NCBI GenBank assembly: GCA_005473895.2
Contig: SRJI02000045.1
Span: 1-38,717 of the forward strand
Direction of reading: 5' to 3'
Source of the DNA: Carideicomes alvinocaridis
GTDB lineage: Bacteria; Pseudomonadota; Alphaproteobacteria; Rhodobacterales; Rhodobacteraceae
DNA: 38,717 nucleotides
Below are positions 24,559-31,589 of this stretch, in pieces (the stretch's first letter is position 1; each line of letters begins with the position of its first letter). Made by a program: the position numbers and the translations under genes. The notes under the pieces were generated by a model, which had not been told where the DNA came from, did no database searches, and saw only the letters and a program-made list of their open reading frames with translations.

Positions 24559-24590
24559 CATACCCTACAAAAAATGCTTTGTAGGGTATG
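24559..24590. promoter_or_regulatory. Perfect 13-bp palindrome before the GSU2403-type gene
   Basis: CATACCCTACAAA (24559-24571) and TTTGTAGGGTATG (24578-24590) are exact inverted copies separated by 6 nt. Further half-sites TAGGGTA at 24538-24544 and TTACCCT near 24515 lie just upstream. The palindrome ends four bases before the ATG at 24595. It may be an operator, or an RNA hairpin covering the start. Confidence 0.65.
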
Positions 24591-24594
24591 TCTT

Positions 24595-25614
24595 ATGATC
24601 GCACATCACAGCCATATCGGCACTGCCGCCTGGGCGGACCTCCTGCGGATGCTGAAAGACGCTCAGGTCTCGGAACTCAGGGGATCGCCGCAACTGAAGA
24701 CGGTCGGGCAGAGGAAATACTGGTATGACCGGTATCGGATCGGCACTGACGTCGTCGACCGCTACATCGGCGAGGACAGCGATGCGCTGCGCGACCGGCT
24801 CGCACGACTGGCCGACTTGGCGCAGCAACGAAAGGCCAACGAAAAGGAGCGCTCTCGGCTGATGCGGGTGCTGAGGGCCGAAGGGTATCTCATGGCCGAC
24901 GCCCAGACCGGACAGGTAATCTCGGCGATGGAACGGGCCGGTGTCTTTCGACTTGGCGGCACGCTCGTCGGCACGCAGGCTTTCCGGCTCTATGAGGGCG
25001 AGTTGGGGATCCGGATCGGGTTCGGCAGGTCCGCCGTGACCGACGATATCGACATCGCCAGTTTCGAACGGCTGTCGGTGGCTCTTGGGGACACCGTGGA
25101 GGATGATCTTGCGGAGGTCTTCTCGCAACTGAAGTTCGACCCTCTGCCCTCGCTGGAAAAAAACAAGGTCTGGCGTTGGCGACAGACCGACCGGCGCACA
25201 CTGGTTGAGTTCCTGACGCCCTCTTTCGAGGAGGCCGAAGGCATCCGGGATCTCCCCGCCCTCGGCGTGAGCGCGCAGAGCCTGCATCACCTGAATTACC
25301 TCATCGCCGAGCCGGTCCACGCCCCCCTGCTCTATCGCTCCGGGGTGCTGGTCCAGATCCCAAGGCCCGAACGCTTCGCCATCCACAAGCTGATCGTCGC
25401 GGATCGGCGAAAGGCGGATCCGGACCGCCTGAAAGCGCGCAAGGATCGCGCCCAGGCCGAGATGCTGATCGAGGTGCTGAGCAACGAGCGCCCTGAGGAT
25501 CTCGCGGAAGCATACGAGACGGCGCTGGCGCAGGGTCCTGCCTGGCGCAGCAGGATTTCCGCGTCGCTGGACCTAATGCCCGAGACGCGGAAAAGGCTCG
25601 AGGATCTCGCATGA
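24595..25614 (+). CDS. GSU2403-family nucleotidyltransferase-fold protein
   Basis: 339 residues from the ATG just after the palindrome. The nucleotidyltransferase core is seen in LVGTQAFRLYEGELGIRIGF and SAVTDDIDIASFERLSVAL, with the DxD pair. Further family motifs are RTLVEFLTPSFEEAEGIRDL and FAIHKLIVADRRK. The N-terminal region is helical (LRDRLARLADLAQQRKANEK). The family (NTP_transf_8) is annotated as nucleotidyltransferases of unknown substrate, and links to toxin-antitoxin or defence functions are inferred only. No ribosome site is visible; initiation inside or before the hairpin at 24550 or 24574 is possible. Confidence 0.82.
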   Translation: MIAHHSHIGTAAWADLLRMLKDAQVSELRGSPQLKTVGQRKYWYDRYRIGTDVVDRYIGEDSDALRDRLARLADLAQQRKANEKERSRLMRVLRAEGYLMADAQTGQVISAMERAGVFRLGGTLVGTQAFRLYEGELGIRIGFGRSAVTDDIDIASFERLSVALGDTVEDDLAEVFSQLKFDPLPSLEKNKVWRWRQTDRRTLVEFLTPSFEEAEGIRDLPALGVSAQSLHHLNYLIAEPVHAPLLYRSGVLVQIPRPERFAIHKLIVADRRKADPDRLKARKDRAQAEMLIEVLSNERPEDLAEAYETALAQGPAWRSRISASLDLMPETRKRLEDLA

Positions 25615-25739
25615 CAGGGAATGTTTTGGCGGTCCAACACGGACTATGGAACGTCGCTCACACCCAGTCACGTCGAGGCGTCATTTCGGCGCCCTTTCAT
25701 GTCCAATCCGGACACGTACATAATGCAATAGAATAACTG
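25615..25739. other. Gap between the nucleotidyltransferase gene and the att site
   Basis: 125 bp with no gene, and no terminator hairpin with a T-run. Confidence 0.4.
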
Positions 25740-25789
25740 TGGCGCCCGCGGCCGGACTCGAACCGGCACATATGCCTAGGGATTTTAAG
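25740..25789 (-). other. tRNA-Leu 3' fragment, probable attachment site of an integrated element
   Basis: On the minus strand the sequence runs from the anticodon loop CTTAAAATC through a full T-arm CCGGTTCGAGTCCGG to an acceptor strand ending GCGGGCGCCA. It matches the 3' part of a tRNA-Leu(UAA). The matching 5' acceptor GCCCGCG is not found within 100 nt and the discriminator base is G, so no working tRNA is encoded. The integrase gene and its small partner begin 120 bp away, which is the usual layout of a tRNA-targeting element. Confidence 0.7.
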
Positions 25790-25909
25790 ACAGCTCGATC
25801 TGCCTAAAGACCAAGGGCTTAGCTATTTTTGCTCACCCAGACATATCGTGAACAAATCGAGATGTGTGGACGGCCTCGCTTGGTTTTCCTGCCTGCGTAT
25901 TTGGCTATC

Positions 25910-26134
25910 TTAGCAGTCGTGAGGCGAAGCCGTCTCACCCCAAGGCGCAATGCCCATCTCTGCTGCGGCCATCGCGAGCGCAGTCGTATGGTCAATATCG
26001 ATCCTCGACCTGCGCAGGGCGGCTTCGATCCACTCAGTGGCCTGCTGACGTTCAACGCCGAGACACCGAGCGACCTGTTCAGCGTTTGTGAAGCGCATCG
26101 CGTGGAGCCAGTCCCTGAAAGCACCTGCATCCAT
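25910..26134 (-). CDS. Small protein coupled to the integrase
   Basis: 74 residues, starting MDAGAFRDWLHAMRFTNAEQ. A helix-turn-helix-like stretch (NAEQVARCLGVERQQATEWI) is followed by a helical tail with DHTTALAMAAAEMGIAPW. The ATG directly follows the integrase stop (TAAATG), so the two are co-translated. By place and size it may be an excisionase or directionality factor, but no family is recognised. Confidence 0.65.
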   Translation of the reverse strand: MDAGAFRDWLHAMRFTNAEQVARCLGVERQQATEWIEAALRRSRIDIDHTTALAMAAAEMGIAPWGETASPHDC

Positions 26135-27148
26135 TTACTCTGGCCCTCGAACATGACCATTAGGCGCCGGGAGAGCTGCTGCTTCATGGGCACGGGCCAC
26201 CTGGGCCGCCGCTGACTGGCTGGCGAGAATACGTCGACCGTATCTCGCAGGCATCTCTGGCGACGTCCATCGGCCGGCGACCATGATCGACGACAGATCG
26301 CGGCCGAGGCGAAAGGCGTCCTGCACACCGCCTACCCTTGTGCTATGCGCTGACACATTCGCACGTCCAGAGCATTTCTTTAGGATCCTTGAGATAGTGG
26401 CCGGGTCCATGGGCTGACGCTTTCCGTTCTTCTGATGCTTGGTAAGCAAAGGCTCGTGGGACTTCAGGTCTGCTAACCGCACCCATTCGAGAACCGCCTC
26501 CGTGCCCCGCCCCGACAAGTATGCATAAGCTCCCTGCCCATATGGATCAGTCTTTGATCGGCGGACAAAGAGAAGGCTGGAGCCATCCCCCTGACGGATG
26601 AGTTCAGAGACCTTGAACGCCACGATCTCTGAAGCGCGGCACCAACTGTCAGAAGCAATCCAGATGACAGCCTTGTCGCGGATTTCTCTTCTGCTGTTTC
26701 CCAGCCGAGCCACGATCTCGAGCGCCTCACGTTTCGAGAGGGGCTCGGCCTGTTTGACGGCCGCACCATATGTTCGCTTCACCGATTTGAGCGCCAACTC
26801 GACCAGCCGATGACGACAAGGCGAAGGCAGGAAGCTTGCCCGGTGCCATTCGCTGATTGCCCAAAGTCGGGTCTCGATCGTTGAGGCCCGGATGCTGCCG
26901 CCCATTGCGTCCACGTACTCTGCGACAACTCTCGGGGACACTGGAGGAGATGCGCTGTATCCACGTTCCGTACACCAGACCACAAACCTCTCTATCGTCT
27001 GGTGGTAGTTGCGAAGCGTCGATGGAGCAAAGGCAGAGAGAGAACGACGGCGGTATTCCTCGATCAGGAGAGCCCGCTTCGCTTCCGACACGCCACCGAG
27101 CTGACATACAACCGCTAGCCGCTCGGCCTCTCTGTCAAATGACCTCAT
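26135..27148 (-). CDS. Tyrosine recombinase (phage-type integrase)
   Basis: 337 residues. The N-terminal SAM-like DNA-binding domain covers residues 40-140 (STLRNYHQTIERFVVWCTER). The catalytic domain has the first Arg in WCRASEIVAF, the His-x-x-Arg box in HSTRVGGVQDAFRLG, the second His replaced by Trp in GRWTSPEM, and the tyrosine in ARYGRRIL. GGAGGAG lies seven bases before the ATG at 27148. It points toward the tRNA-Leu att fragment and forms a unit with the 74-residue gene. It probably moved the element that extends to the right of 25740. Confidence 0.9.
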   Translation of the reverse strand: MRSFDREAERLAVVCQLGGVSEAKRALLIEEYRRRSLSAFAPSTLRNYHQTIERFVVWCTERGYSASPPVSPRVVAEYVDAMGGSIRASTIETRLWAISEWHRASFLPSPCRHRLVELALKSVKRTYGAAVKQAEPLSKREALEIVARLGNSRREIRDKAVIWIASDSWCRASEIVAFKVSELIRQGDGSSLLFVRRSKTDPYGQGAYAYLSGRGTEAVLEWVRLADLKSHEPLLTKHQKNGKRQPMDPATISRILKKCSGRANVSAHSTRVGGVQDAFRLGRDLSSIMVAGRWTSPEMPARYGRRILASQSAAAQVARAHEAAALPAPNGHVRGPE

Positions 27149-27329
27149 TCAACTCCTCCTCGCCGAGGCCTCCGTCAGCATACTTTGACACGAAGGTTCT
27201 CGATTCGGCGAAGTAAGTCGAAACAGTTTGCACCCTATCCAGCAGGGTCCAAGCCGCTAGTACTGTTGCGTTGCCTCGCCCACGGGGAGACCGGCTGGCG
27301 CGCCCAGTCCCGCAACGAAAATCGGAGAG

Positions 27330-27731
27330 CTAGCCAAGTTCGTTCAGTGCCTGCGTCGCACGTTGATGAAGTCGCCGGATGCTCAGCGGTGTCAGTTCGA
27401 TGTCACCTAGTGCCGTGACGATCTCCAGCGTGAGATCGCGAGGGACCAATTGCATTGCCCAGGTGGGGAATTTGCGATCGCTGATGAATTTGACGGCGAA
27501 GGGGGAGATAGCCGAGTGCCGGGGATCTTTCAGTATGTCTCGAAAAACCTCCGCGACCGCATCCCGCGGTCCCTCCAAGGTCTGCATGAAATAGCCGCCA
27601 TCAAAAAGAAGCAGACCGGTGATGTCCAGGTTCCGGTTGCGTACCTGGCTCCTGTTGGCAAGCGCCGCAATGTCCGCGTCAGACAACTCAAGTTGAGCTG
27701 CGCTGAGATAGGAAAGCGTGAATAGCTGCAT
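27330..27731 (-). CDS. BLUF-domain blue-light sensor
   Basis: 133 residues, a single BLUF domain that binds FAD. Key residues are visible: the flavin-side Tyr in TLSYLSAA, Arg/Asn in SQVRNRNLDITGLLLF, the switching Gln in YFMQTLEGP, and the Trp in KFPTWAMQL. A helical C-terminal cap ends in ATQALNELG. The start at 27731 matches the family; a frame to 27773 adds a poor N-terminus. No output domain is fused, so it acts through a partner protein. Palindromes at 27775-27797 lie just upstream. Confidence 0.93.
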   Translation of the reverse strand: MQLFTLSYLSAAQLELSDADIAALANRSQVRNRNLDITGLLLFDGGYFMQTLEGPRDAVAEVFRDILKDPRHSAISPFAVKFISDRKFPTWAMQLVPRDLTLEIVTALGDIELTPLSIRRLHQRATQALNELG

Positions 27732-27774
27732 CCCTATTGCCCCAAAATTGAGCCCCCTGCACCAACAATCCATT

Positions 27775-27797
27775 GGTGATAGATCACCTATTATAGG
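27775..27797. promoter_or_regulatory. Twin palindromes upstream of the BLUF gene
   Basis: GGTGAT-AG-ATCACC (27775-27788) and CCTATTATAGG (27787-27797) overlap by two bases. On the minus strand TTGACC directly adjoins TATAAT, so the region holds a promoter element inside operator-like symmetry about 45 bp before the BLUF start. Confidence 0.5.
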
Positions 27798-27891
27798 TCA
27801 ATAGCCCTCACTCAGTTTCATACCGCAGGTGCCCGGATACCGCTGCTTTGCTCTCCTCGAGGATCCGCCGTCTGACTCTCCGGCCATCTGG

Positions 27892-28155
27892 TTACTCCCT
27901 CTCGTAGGGTGAGAGGCCTCGGTCATCTGCCCCGTCTTCCGGAGGAAGGATCTCGAACTCGGCGGCGCCTTGGTGGCCGCAGGCTGCACATCTCGCACCC
28001 CCGATCGCCCCGCCGAGCGTCTCAAGCTCAGGATGCGCCTGCATCACTTTGCGAATGTGGATATGACCCCCATGACCGCAATCGCATCGGACCCGGATCA
28101 CGTGATTGAAGAGCTCGACAAGGGGGCGCTCGAGCTCGTTTCGTTCTTCTGTCAT
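27892..28155 (-). CDS. Small zinc-binding hypothetical protein
   Basis: 87 residues with two Cys pairs, RCDCGHGGHIHIRK and ARCAACGHQGA, the usual look of a zinc ribbon, and an acidic tail. An N-terminal helix contains LERPLVELFNHVIRV. The family is not recognised. It faces left toward the BLUF gene; the 160-bp gap to the BLUF promoter suggests separate transcription. Confidence 0.65.
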   Translation of the reverse strand: MTEERNELERPLVELFNHVIRVRCDCGHGGHIHIRKVMQAHPELETLGGAIGGARCAACGHQGAAEFEILPPEDGADDRGLSPYERE

Positions 28156-28564
28156 CTTGCTTTCGTGTCTTCTCGGCTCATCGAGCTGTGGAACTTTCAG
28201 TTGCGGGCGCTCGGAACCGGATAGACTAACGTCAGAGCAACAGACTTGCTCTCAGGCCAATAGACGATCCTCCCGGAGATGCAACCGGAGAAGCCCGGGA
28301 ACAATTGCTCGCTCTGACTGTACTAGGATGGGGCGGATCGAGGCTCTCTGCTCGACGCCAAAGCGCGTCATGTGTCACAGCTGCCGCGTGCTTCGACCCG
28401 CCCCACCCCACTTCATGCGCTGTCAACATCCAGGCCCAATTTCAGGCCGGAGGCGTTTTATAATCTCATATTGGACAGCAGTTCGGAGAGATGCGGGAAC
28501 ATCTGACCCCCCTGCCTGTTATGCGCCTCCACGATCCCACCGCCCACAAGCTCGCGGAGGAAAG
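28156..28564. other. Gap between divergent genes
   Basis: 409 bp between the zinc-binding gene and the PAS gene. No domain-bearing frame, and no hairpin with a T-run, was seen. GGAGG lies just before the PAS start at 28565. Confidence 0.4.
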
Positions 28565-29050
28565 ATGGGGGACAGTGATAGTATTGACGCCGAGCAGATC
28601 CTTGCGGCGGTCTCCCAGCCAATCCTGGTTCTAACGGACGATCTCGAGGTCGAGGTGGCGAACCGTGCCTTTTGCGAGGCGTTCGACGTCTCGCCCGAAG
28701 AGACCCAGAACCGGATGGTCTACGAGCTTGGCAAAGGCCAATGGGACATCCCCGAATTGCGCAAGCTGCTGCAAGAGGTGCTGAGCGAGCGTCACGAGGT
28801 CGACGACTACCGCGTTGAGCATGAATTCGAGCGGATCGGTGAACGGGTCATGCTGCTCAATGCCCGACGCATGCCGCAAAAGACCAACGGGGACCGCATC
28901 GTGCTCGCGATCAACGACGTGACCAAGCACGAGCGCTTACGCTACGAGCTGGAGGGTCGCAAGGAGTTCTCCGGGAAGCTCGTCGACAGCGTCCGTGAGG
29001 GGCTACTGATCTTCGATTTTGCCAGCCACCGCCTTGCTGCGGAGCTTTAG
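28565..29050 (+). pseudogene. PAS-domain sensor protein, truncated
   Basis: The frame starts MGDSDSIDAEQILAAVSQPI and encodes a complete first PAS domain (DDLEVEVANRAFCEAFDVSP, ERIGERVMLLNARRM and RIVLAINDVTKHERLRYELE). It then begins the linker of a second PAS (LVDSVREGLLIFDF) and breaks off into foreign sequence, ending at 29050. Sensor histidine kinases of this type are several hundred residues longer, so the second PAS and the kinase domain are lost. The breakpoint coincides with the start of nsrR-like homology near 29053. Confidence 0.75.
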
Positions 29051-29052
29051 CC

Positions 29053-29498
29053 GCACTGTAGATTCCACTTCTTGGATGGCAGAGGCGCCTTACCTCATTC
29101 ACCGAGTAGGGATTCCGCATACTGATGCGTCTTGCTAGCGCGCCGGACCGGGCTTTTTCCACGGCTGATCTCGCCGAGGAATTCCAGCTTTCCCGCAACC
29201 ATCTCATTAAGATCATGCAGAAACTCGGTCGGGCCGGGCTGGTCAGACACGTCGTGGAGGCGGTGGCGGTGCCACCCTGGCCCACGCCCCCGAGGAAATC
29301 CGGTTGGGGGACGTGGTGCGAGTGTTGGAAGAGGGCCAAGCCCTTGTCGAGTGCTTTCAACCGAACGGCCGGGATTGCACGATCGACGGATGCTGTCGCC
29401 TGAAGACCCGGCTTCGGGTTGCCGAGATGGCCTTTATCGAGAACCTCAACCGCTCGACCCTTGCCGACGTCGCCCTTCCCGCACCTGAACCCGCCTGA
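29053..29498 (+). pseudogene. Decayed second copy of the NsrR-like Rrf2 gene
   Basis: Closely similar to 21487-21928, including about 25 bp upstream of the start. The initiation ATG has become AGG, a TAG and small indels sit around codon 8, and a one-base loss near 29242 shifts the frame inside the wing (GLVRHVVEAVAVP). The C-terminal frame (MGDVVRVLEEGQALVECFQP, then DCTIDGCCRLKTRLRVAEMA) is intact with its cysteines. No functional regulator can be made. Confidence 0.85.
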
Positions 29499-29590
29499 CA
29501 CGGCGATCGTGGCGCTACGTCGGCGCAGATTAACCGACACGGCACGTTACAGGCGGTTCCTTGCCGCAGATCGGTCTGTTACTCGACGCG

Positions 29591-30049
29591 TCAGGCCGGC
29601 TCTACGGTTTCGATCTTCATAACGCAGACTATGACAGTACTGCCATCTTCTTTCTTCAGGGGCTCTTTCTGGTGTCTTGACATACCTAAAAGAGTTGCGC
29701 CGAGCAGGGACCCCACCGGAATGCGGCCCGGCCGTTCTACTACGCTCATTGTCAAAATGCCCTTCTGCACCGGGCCATTGCTTTCAGCATATATAATGCG
29801 TTTCATAGGCAATGCGATTTGGTCGATGCCTTTGCCAGTCGCTTTCCCGGCCGTCCGCATCTTGTGGCGCAGGATCTGTTCTACAAGGCGCGGCATATTC
29901 TGTGCCGCTGGGTCATCTCGGGAAAGCAGCCACTCGATGTCGGCGCGGTCAGAAGGCCGAAGATAAAACTCTACATCGTTGACGTGTTTTTCTGGCGTGG
30001 TGTCGCAAGCAAAGCTATTCGGCACCCGCACACGGTGTGTGTTGGTCAT
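29591..30049 (-). CDS. Rnk/GreA-C-like protein, paralogue A
   Basis: 152 residues. The N-terminal helix pair is RPSDRADIEWLLSRDDPAAQ and MPRLVEQILRHKMRTAG. The C-terminal GreA/Rnk fold shows GRIPVGSLLGATLLGMSRHQ, LKKEDGSTVIVCVMKIE and a valine-rich end. The ATG at 30049 has GGGAGACA upstream, the same ribosome site as paralogue B. The frame stays open to 30238 through the leader, but that part is the leader ORF region read in another frame. An action on RNA polymerase is inferred from fold. Its leader is copy A. Confidence 0.75.
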   Translation of the reverse strand: MTNTHRVRVPNSFACDTTPEKHVNDVEFYLRPSDRADIEWLLSRDDPAAQNMPRLVEQILRHKMRTAGKATGKGIDQIALPMKRIIYAESNGPVQKGILTMSVVERPGRIPVGSLLGATLLGMSRHQKEPLKKEDGSTVIVCVMKIETVEPA

Positions 30050-30132
30050 GTTTGTCTCCCACGGGCTGATTTCAGCAGACCCGATGTCTCTATCAAAATG
30101 TTCGAGAAATCCCCGGGTGGCCGTGAACGCGG

Positions 30133-30204
30133 TTACGCGCTCGCCGCCCGGGCAGGGAGGCGGTTCAGAAGCAGAAACCGGAAGAGGCTTTCGTTCGTAA
30201 CCAT
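30133..30204 (-). CDS. Leader small ORF, copy A (23 residues)
   Basis: MVTNESLFRFLLLNRLPARA plus SA and TAA. Compared with copy B it has the same length, the same ESLFRFLLLNR core and the same stop position. Of the codon differences in the first 15, three are synonymous (Val2, Glu5, Leu7) and two are not (residues 3 and 4). Its ATG lies 34 nt after TTGACA. Confidence 0.65.
   Translation of the reverse strand: MVTNESLFRFLLLNRLPARAASA
30144..30163 (-). repeat. Leader hairpin, copy A
   Basis: CCGCC-N10-GGCGG on the minus strand; the left arm is made by the Asn-Arg codons of the leader ORF. Confidence 0.5.
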
Positions 30205-30238
30205 GTACACAGGCTATGCAACAAATGGATTCTGTCAA
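30205..30238 (-). promoter_or_regulatory. Promoter of leader copy A
   Basis: TTGACA (30238-30233) and CATAGC 14 bp downstream. A start point 6-8 nt after the -10 box would fall within five bases of the leader ATG at 30204, which implies leaderless or nearly leaderless translation. Confidence 0.5.
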
Positions 30239-30405
30239 CCGTCACGGCCGCGGTGCGGCGAAGTGACGACACTATAAGAGTTTGTTCTCACTGCTGCGCG
30301 ACAATAAAGCCGAGGTCTGCGATTTCCTTTGGCGGAGCATCATCCATGAGCCTCGTCCGCCTCTCATGGCGGCAGTGCCAGAAGGTCGCAGGCCACGCCG
30401 TGCTC

Positions 30406-30440
30406 TTGATATACGCACGCGGAATGCCGATATCTCAGTC
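30406..30440 (+). promoter_or_regulatory. Promoter of leader copy E
   Basis: CTTGATA with TTGATA starting at 30406, and CGATATC near 30428, with the ATG 35 nt after the first T. Of the five copies this has the most RpoH-like -35 and -10 boxes. It fires away from copy A's promoter; the two are 168 bp apart. Confidence 0.5.
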
Positions 30441-30506
30441 ATGACCATGTTCAGTCTTCATACGAGGTTCCTGCTCAACGCAGGAAACACACTGAACCGC
30501 CGGTAG
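30441..30506 (+). CDS. Leader small ORF, copy E (21 residues)
   Basis: MTMFSLHTRFLLNAGNTLNR and a final Arg before TAG. TRFLLN resembles the FRFLLLNR core, and the LNR end again forms the left arm of a CCGCC-N10-GGCGG hairpin (30497-30516). CTCGGGGTCTTCTC follows the hairpin by about 26 nt. It precedes a DUF1127 gene rather than an Rnk-like gene. Confidence 0.5.
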   Translation: MTMFSLHTRFLLNAGNTLNRR

Positions 30507-30516
30507 CCCCGGGCGG
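30497..30516 (+). repeat. Leader hairpin, copy E
   Basis: CCGCC (30497-30501) pairs with GGCGG (30512-30516). The leader stop codon lies in the loop, as in copy C. Confidence 0.5.
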
Positions 30517-30679
30517 GATCAGGCCGCGTGCCGGTCCGCGCCTCGGGGTCTTCTCGATCTCTTACAGATCAGTCGAAGTGACAAACGCGCCAATCTGGCC
30601 GGAAGACCACGCCTGTGCGGGTCGCCCAGCTGACGTGGTGCGTGCGTCTCGGTTCAGTTTTTTCGTCATGGAGCATGAC

Positions 30680-30982
30680 ATGCACCCCCACGTCTTCAAA
30701 TCCAATAACCATCACTTCCCACCCCCTCGAGCGGCCAGTCCGCGCAACCGCAAGCCCGGAGCGTTTCGACATTGGCTCCGGACCGCATTCCACCGCTGGC
30801 AACGCCGGAAAATGATCGAAACCCTTCGAGGCATGGACGATCGCCTGCTGCGCGACATCGGGATTGATCGCAGTGATATCCCGCGCGTCGTCGAAGGTCT
30901 CACGGATCGGGAACTGAGCATGCGTCCAGTTTCTCCGGATGTGGAGGTCGATGCGCGGTGGCGCGGCGGCCGAACGGCATAG
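30680..30982 (+). CDS. DUF1127 family protein
   Basis: 100 residues. A His/Pro-rich N-terminus leads to the DUF1127 core FRHWLRTAFHRWQRRKMIET and LRGMDDRLLRDIGIDRSDIP. DUF1127 proteins of alphaproteobacteria are small, basic, stress-induced and RNA-associated (CcaF1 in Rhodobacter sphaeroides is the known example). The start at 30680 has GGAG seven bases upstream; 30668 is also in frame. It lies 174 nt after leader ORF E, further than the Rnk-like genes are from theirs, and is followed 98 bp later by another small gene. Confidence 0.85.
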   Translation: MHPHVFKSNNHHFPPPRAASPRNRKPGAFRHWLRTAFHRWQRRKMIETLRGMDDRLLRDIGIDRSDIPRVVEGLTDRELSMRPVSPDVEVDARWRGGRTA

Positions 30983-31080
30983 CCGGTGCTATTCGCGAGA
31001 ATGCGCACCACTGGACTGCAGTGGTGCGCAGCATTCGCGGTGTAGTTGCCCCCTATGGAGCGATGGAAAGGAGTGACAAA

Positions 31081-31296
31081 ATGATGCTTTGCAAGGCAGA
31101 TTTCGAAGAACTGTTTCCGGAGCTTTTCCGGCCAAGTGACATGGAGAGGTCGGTCGCTGAGCCGAGCGCCAAATGCCTGGCGCGGTGGGAAGACGATGGT
31201 GGTCGCACGACATCGACAAACATCATCCCGCTGCCACACCGCCGGCCGATGCAGGAAGCTCGACGTGGCTCATTCTTGGAGATGCGCCGTCGGTGA
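31081..31296 (+). CDS. Small hypothetical protein after DUF1127
   Basis: 71 residues beginning MMLCKADFEELFPELFRPSD, with a basic Arg-rich C-terminus (HRRPMQEARRGSFLEMRRR). AAGGAGTGACAAA precedes the ATG, a clear ribosome site. No domain is recognised. It is likely co-transcribed with the DUF1127 gene and ends before the promoter of leader copy B. Confidence 0.6.
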   Translation: MMLCKADFEELFPELFRPSDMERSVAEPSAKCLARWEDDGGRTTSTNIIPLPHRRPMQEARRGSFLEMRRR

Positions 31297-31405
31297 TCCC
31301 CTGACGTCGAAGTCCGCCTCGTGGACCTCGTCATCAATTCGCCTTCTTCCTCTTCTCGAGATCTGTGCATCCTTGTCCGTCCCAGAACCGGCCCGGTCTT
31401 CAAGA

Positions 31406-31439
31406 TTGACAGGTTGCGCCCAAAGACTAAGGTCTCCTC
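31406..31439 (+). promoter_or_regulatory. Promoter of leader copy B
   Basis: TTGACA at 31406-31411 and CTAAGG about 15 bp on, 34 nt from TTGACA to the leader ATG, the same as copy A. Confidence 0.5.
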
Positions 31440-31511
31440 ATGGTCATGCACGAGAGCCTTTTCCGGTTTCTGCTTCTGAACCGCCCGGGTCCCCGGGCGG
31501 TCTGCGCATAA
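31440..31511 (+). CDS. Leader small ORF, copy B (23 residues)
   Basis: MVMHESLFRFLLLNRPGPRA plus VCA and TAA. It is aligned without gaps to copy A and, over residues 8-15, to copy C. The first promoter-proximal ATG opens it. The end of the ORF lies in a second small GCGC stem after the main hairpin. Confidence 0.65.
   Translation: MVMHESLFRFLLLNRPGPRAVCA
31481..31500 (+). repeat. Leader hairpin, copy B
   Basis: CCGCCCGGG-TC-CCCGGGCGG, a 9-bp perfect inverted repeat, the strongest of the five leader hairpins. It lacks a T-run, so it is not a simple terminator. Confidence 0.65.
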
Positions 31512-31589
31512 GCGCGTCTACGACCACCCGGGGCTTTCTCACACCCTTGCATCTGAGAACGTGGGCTTCACCGCTCCGGGAGACACATC

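Noticed and set aside
25740-25870. Complete tRNA-Leu gene
   Set aside because: The 5' acceptor strand GCCCGCG, D-arm and variable-arm partner are missing, and the discriminator base is G; only the 3' half is present.
30050-30238. Upstream extension of Rnk-like paralogue A in the same frame
   Set aside because: The extension covers the leader module, including hairpin and promoter, and paralogue B has its leader in a different frame, so a fused N-terminus is not conserved.
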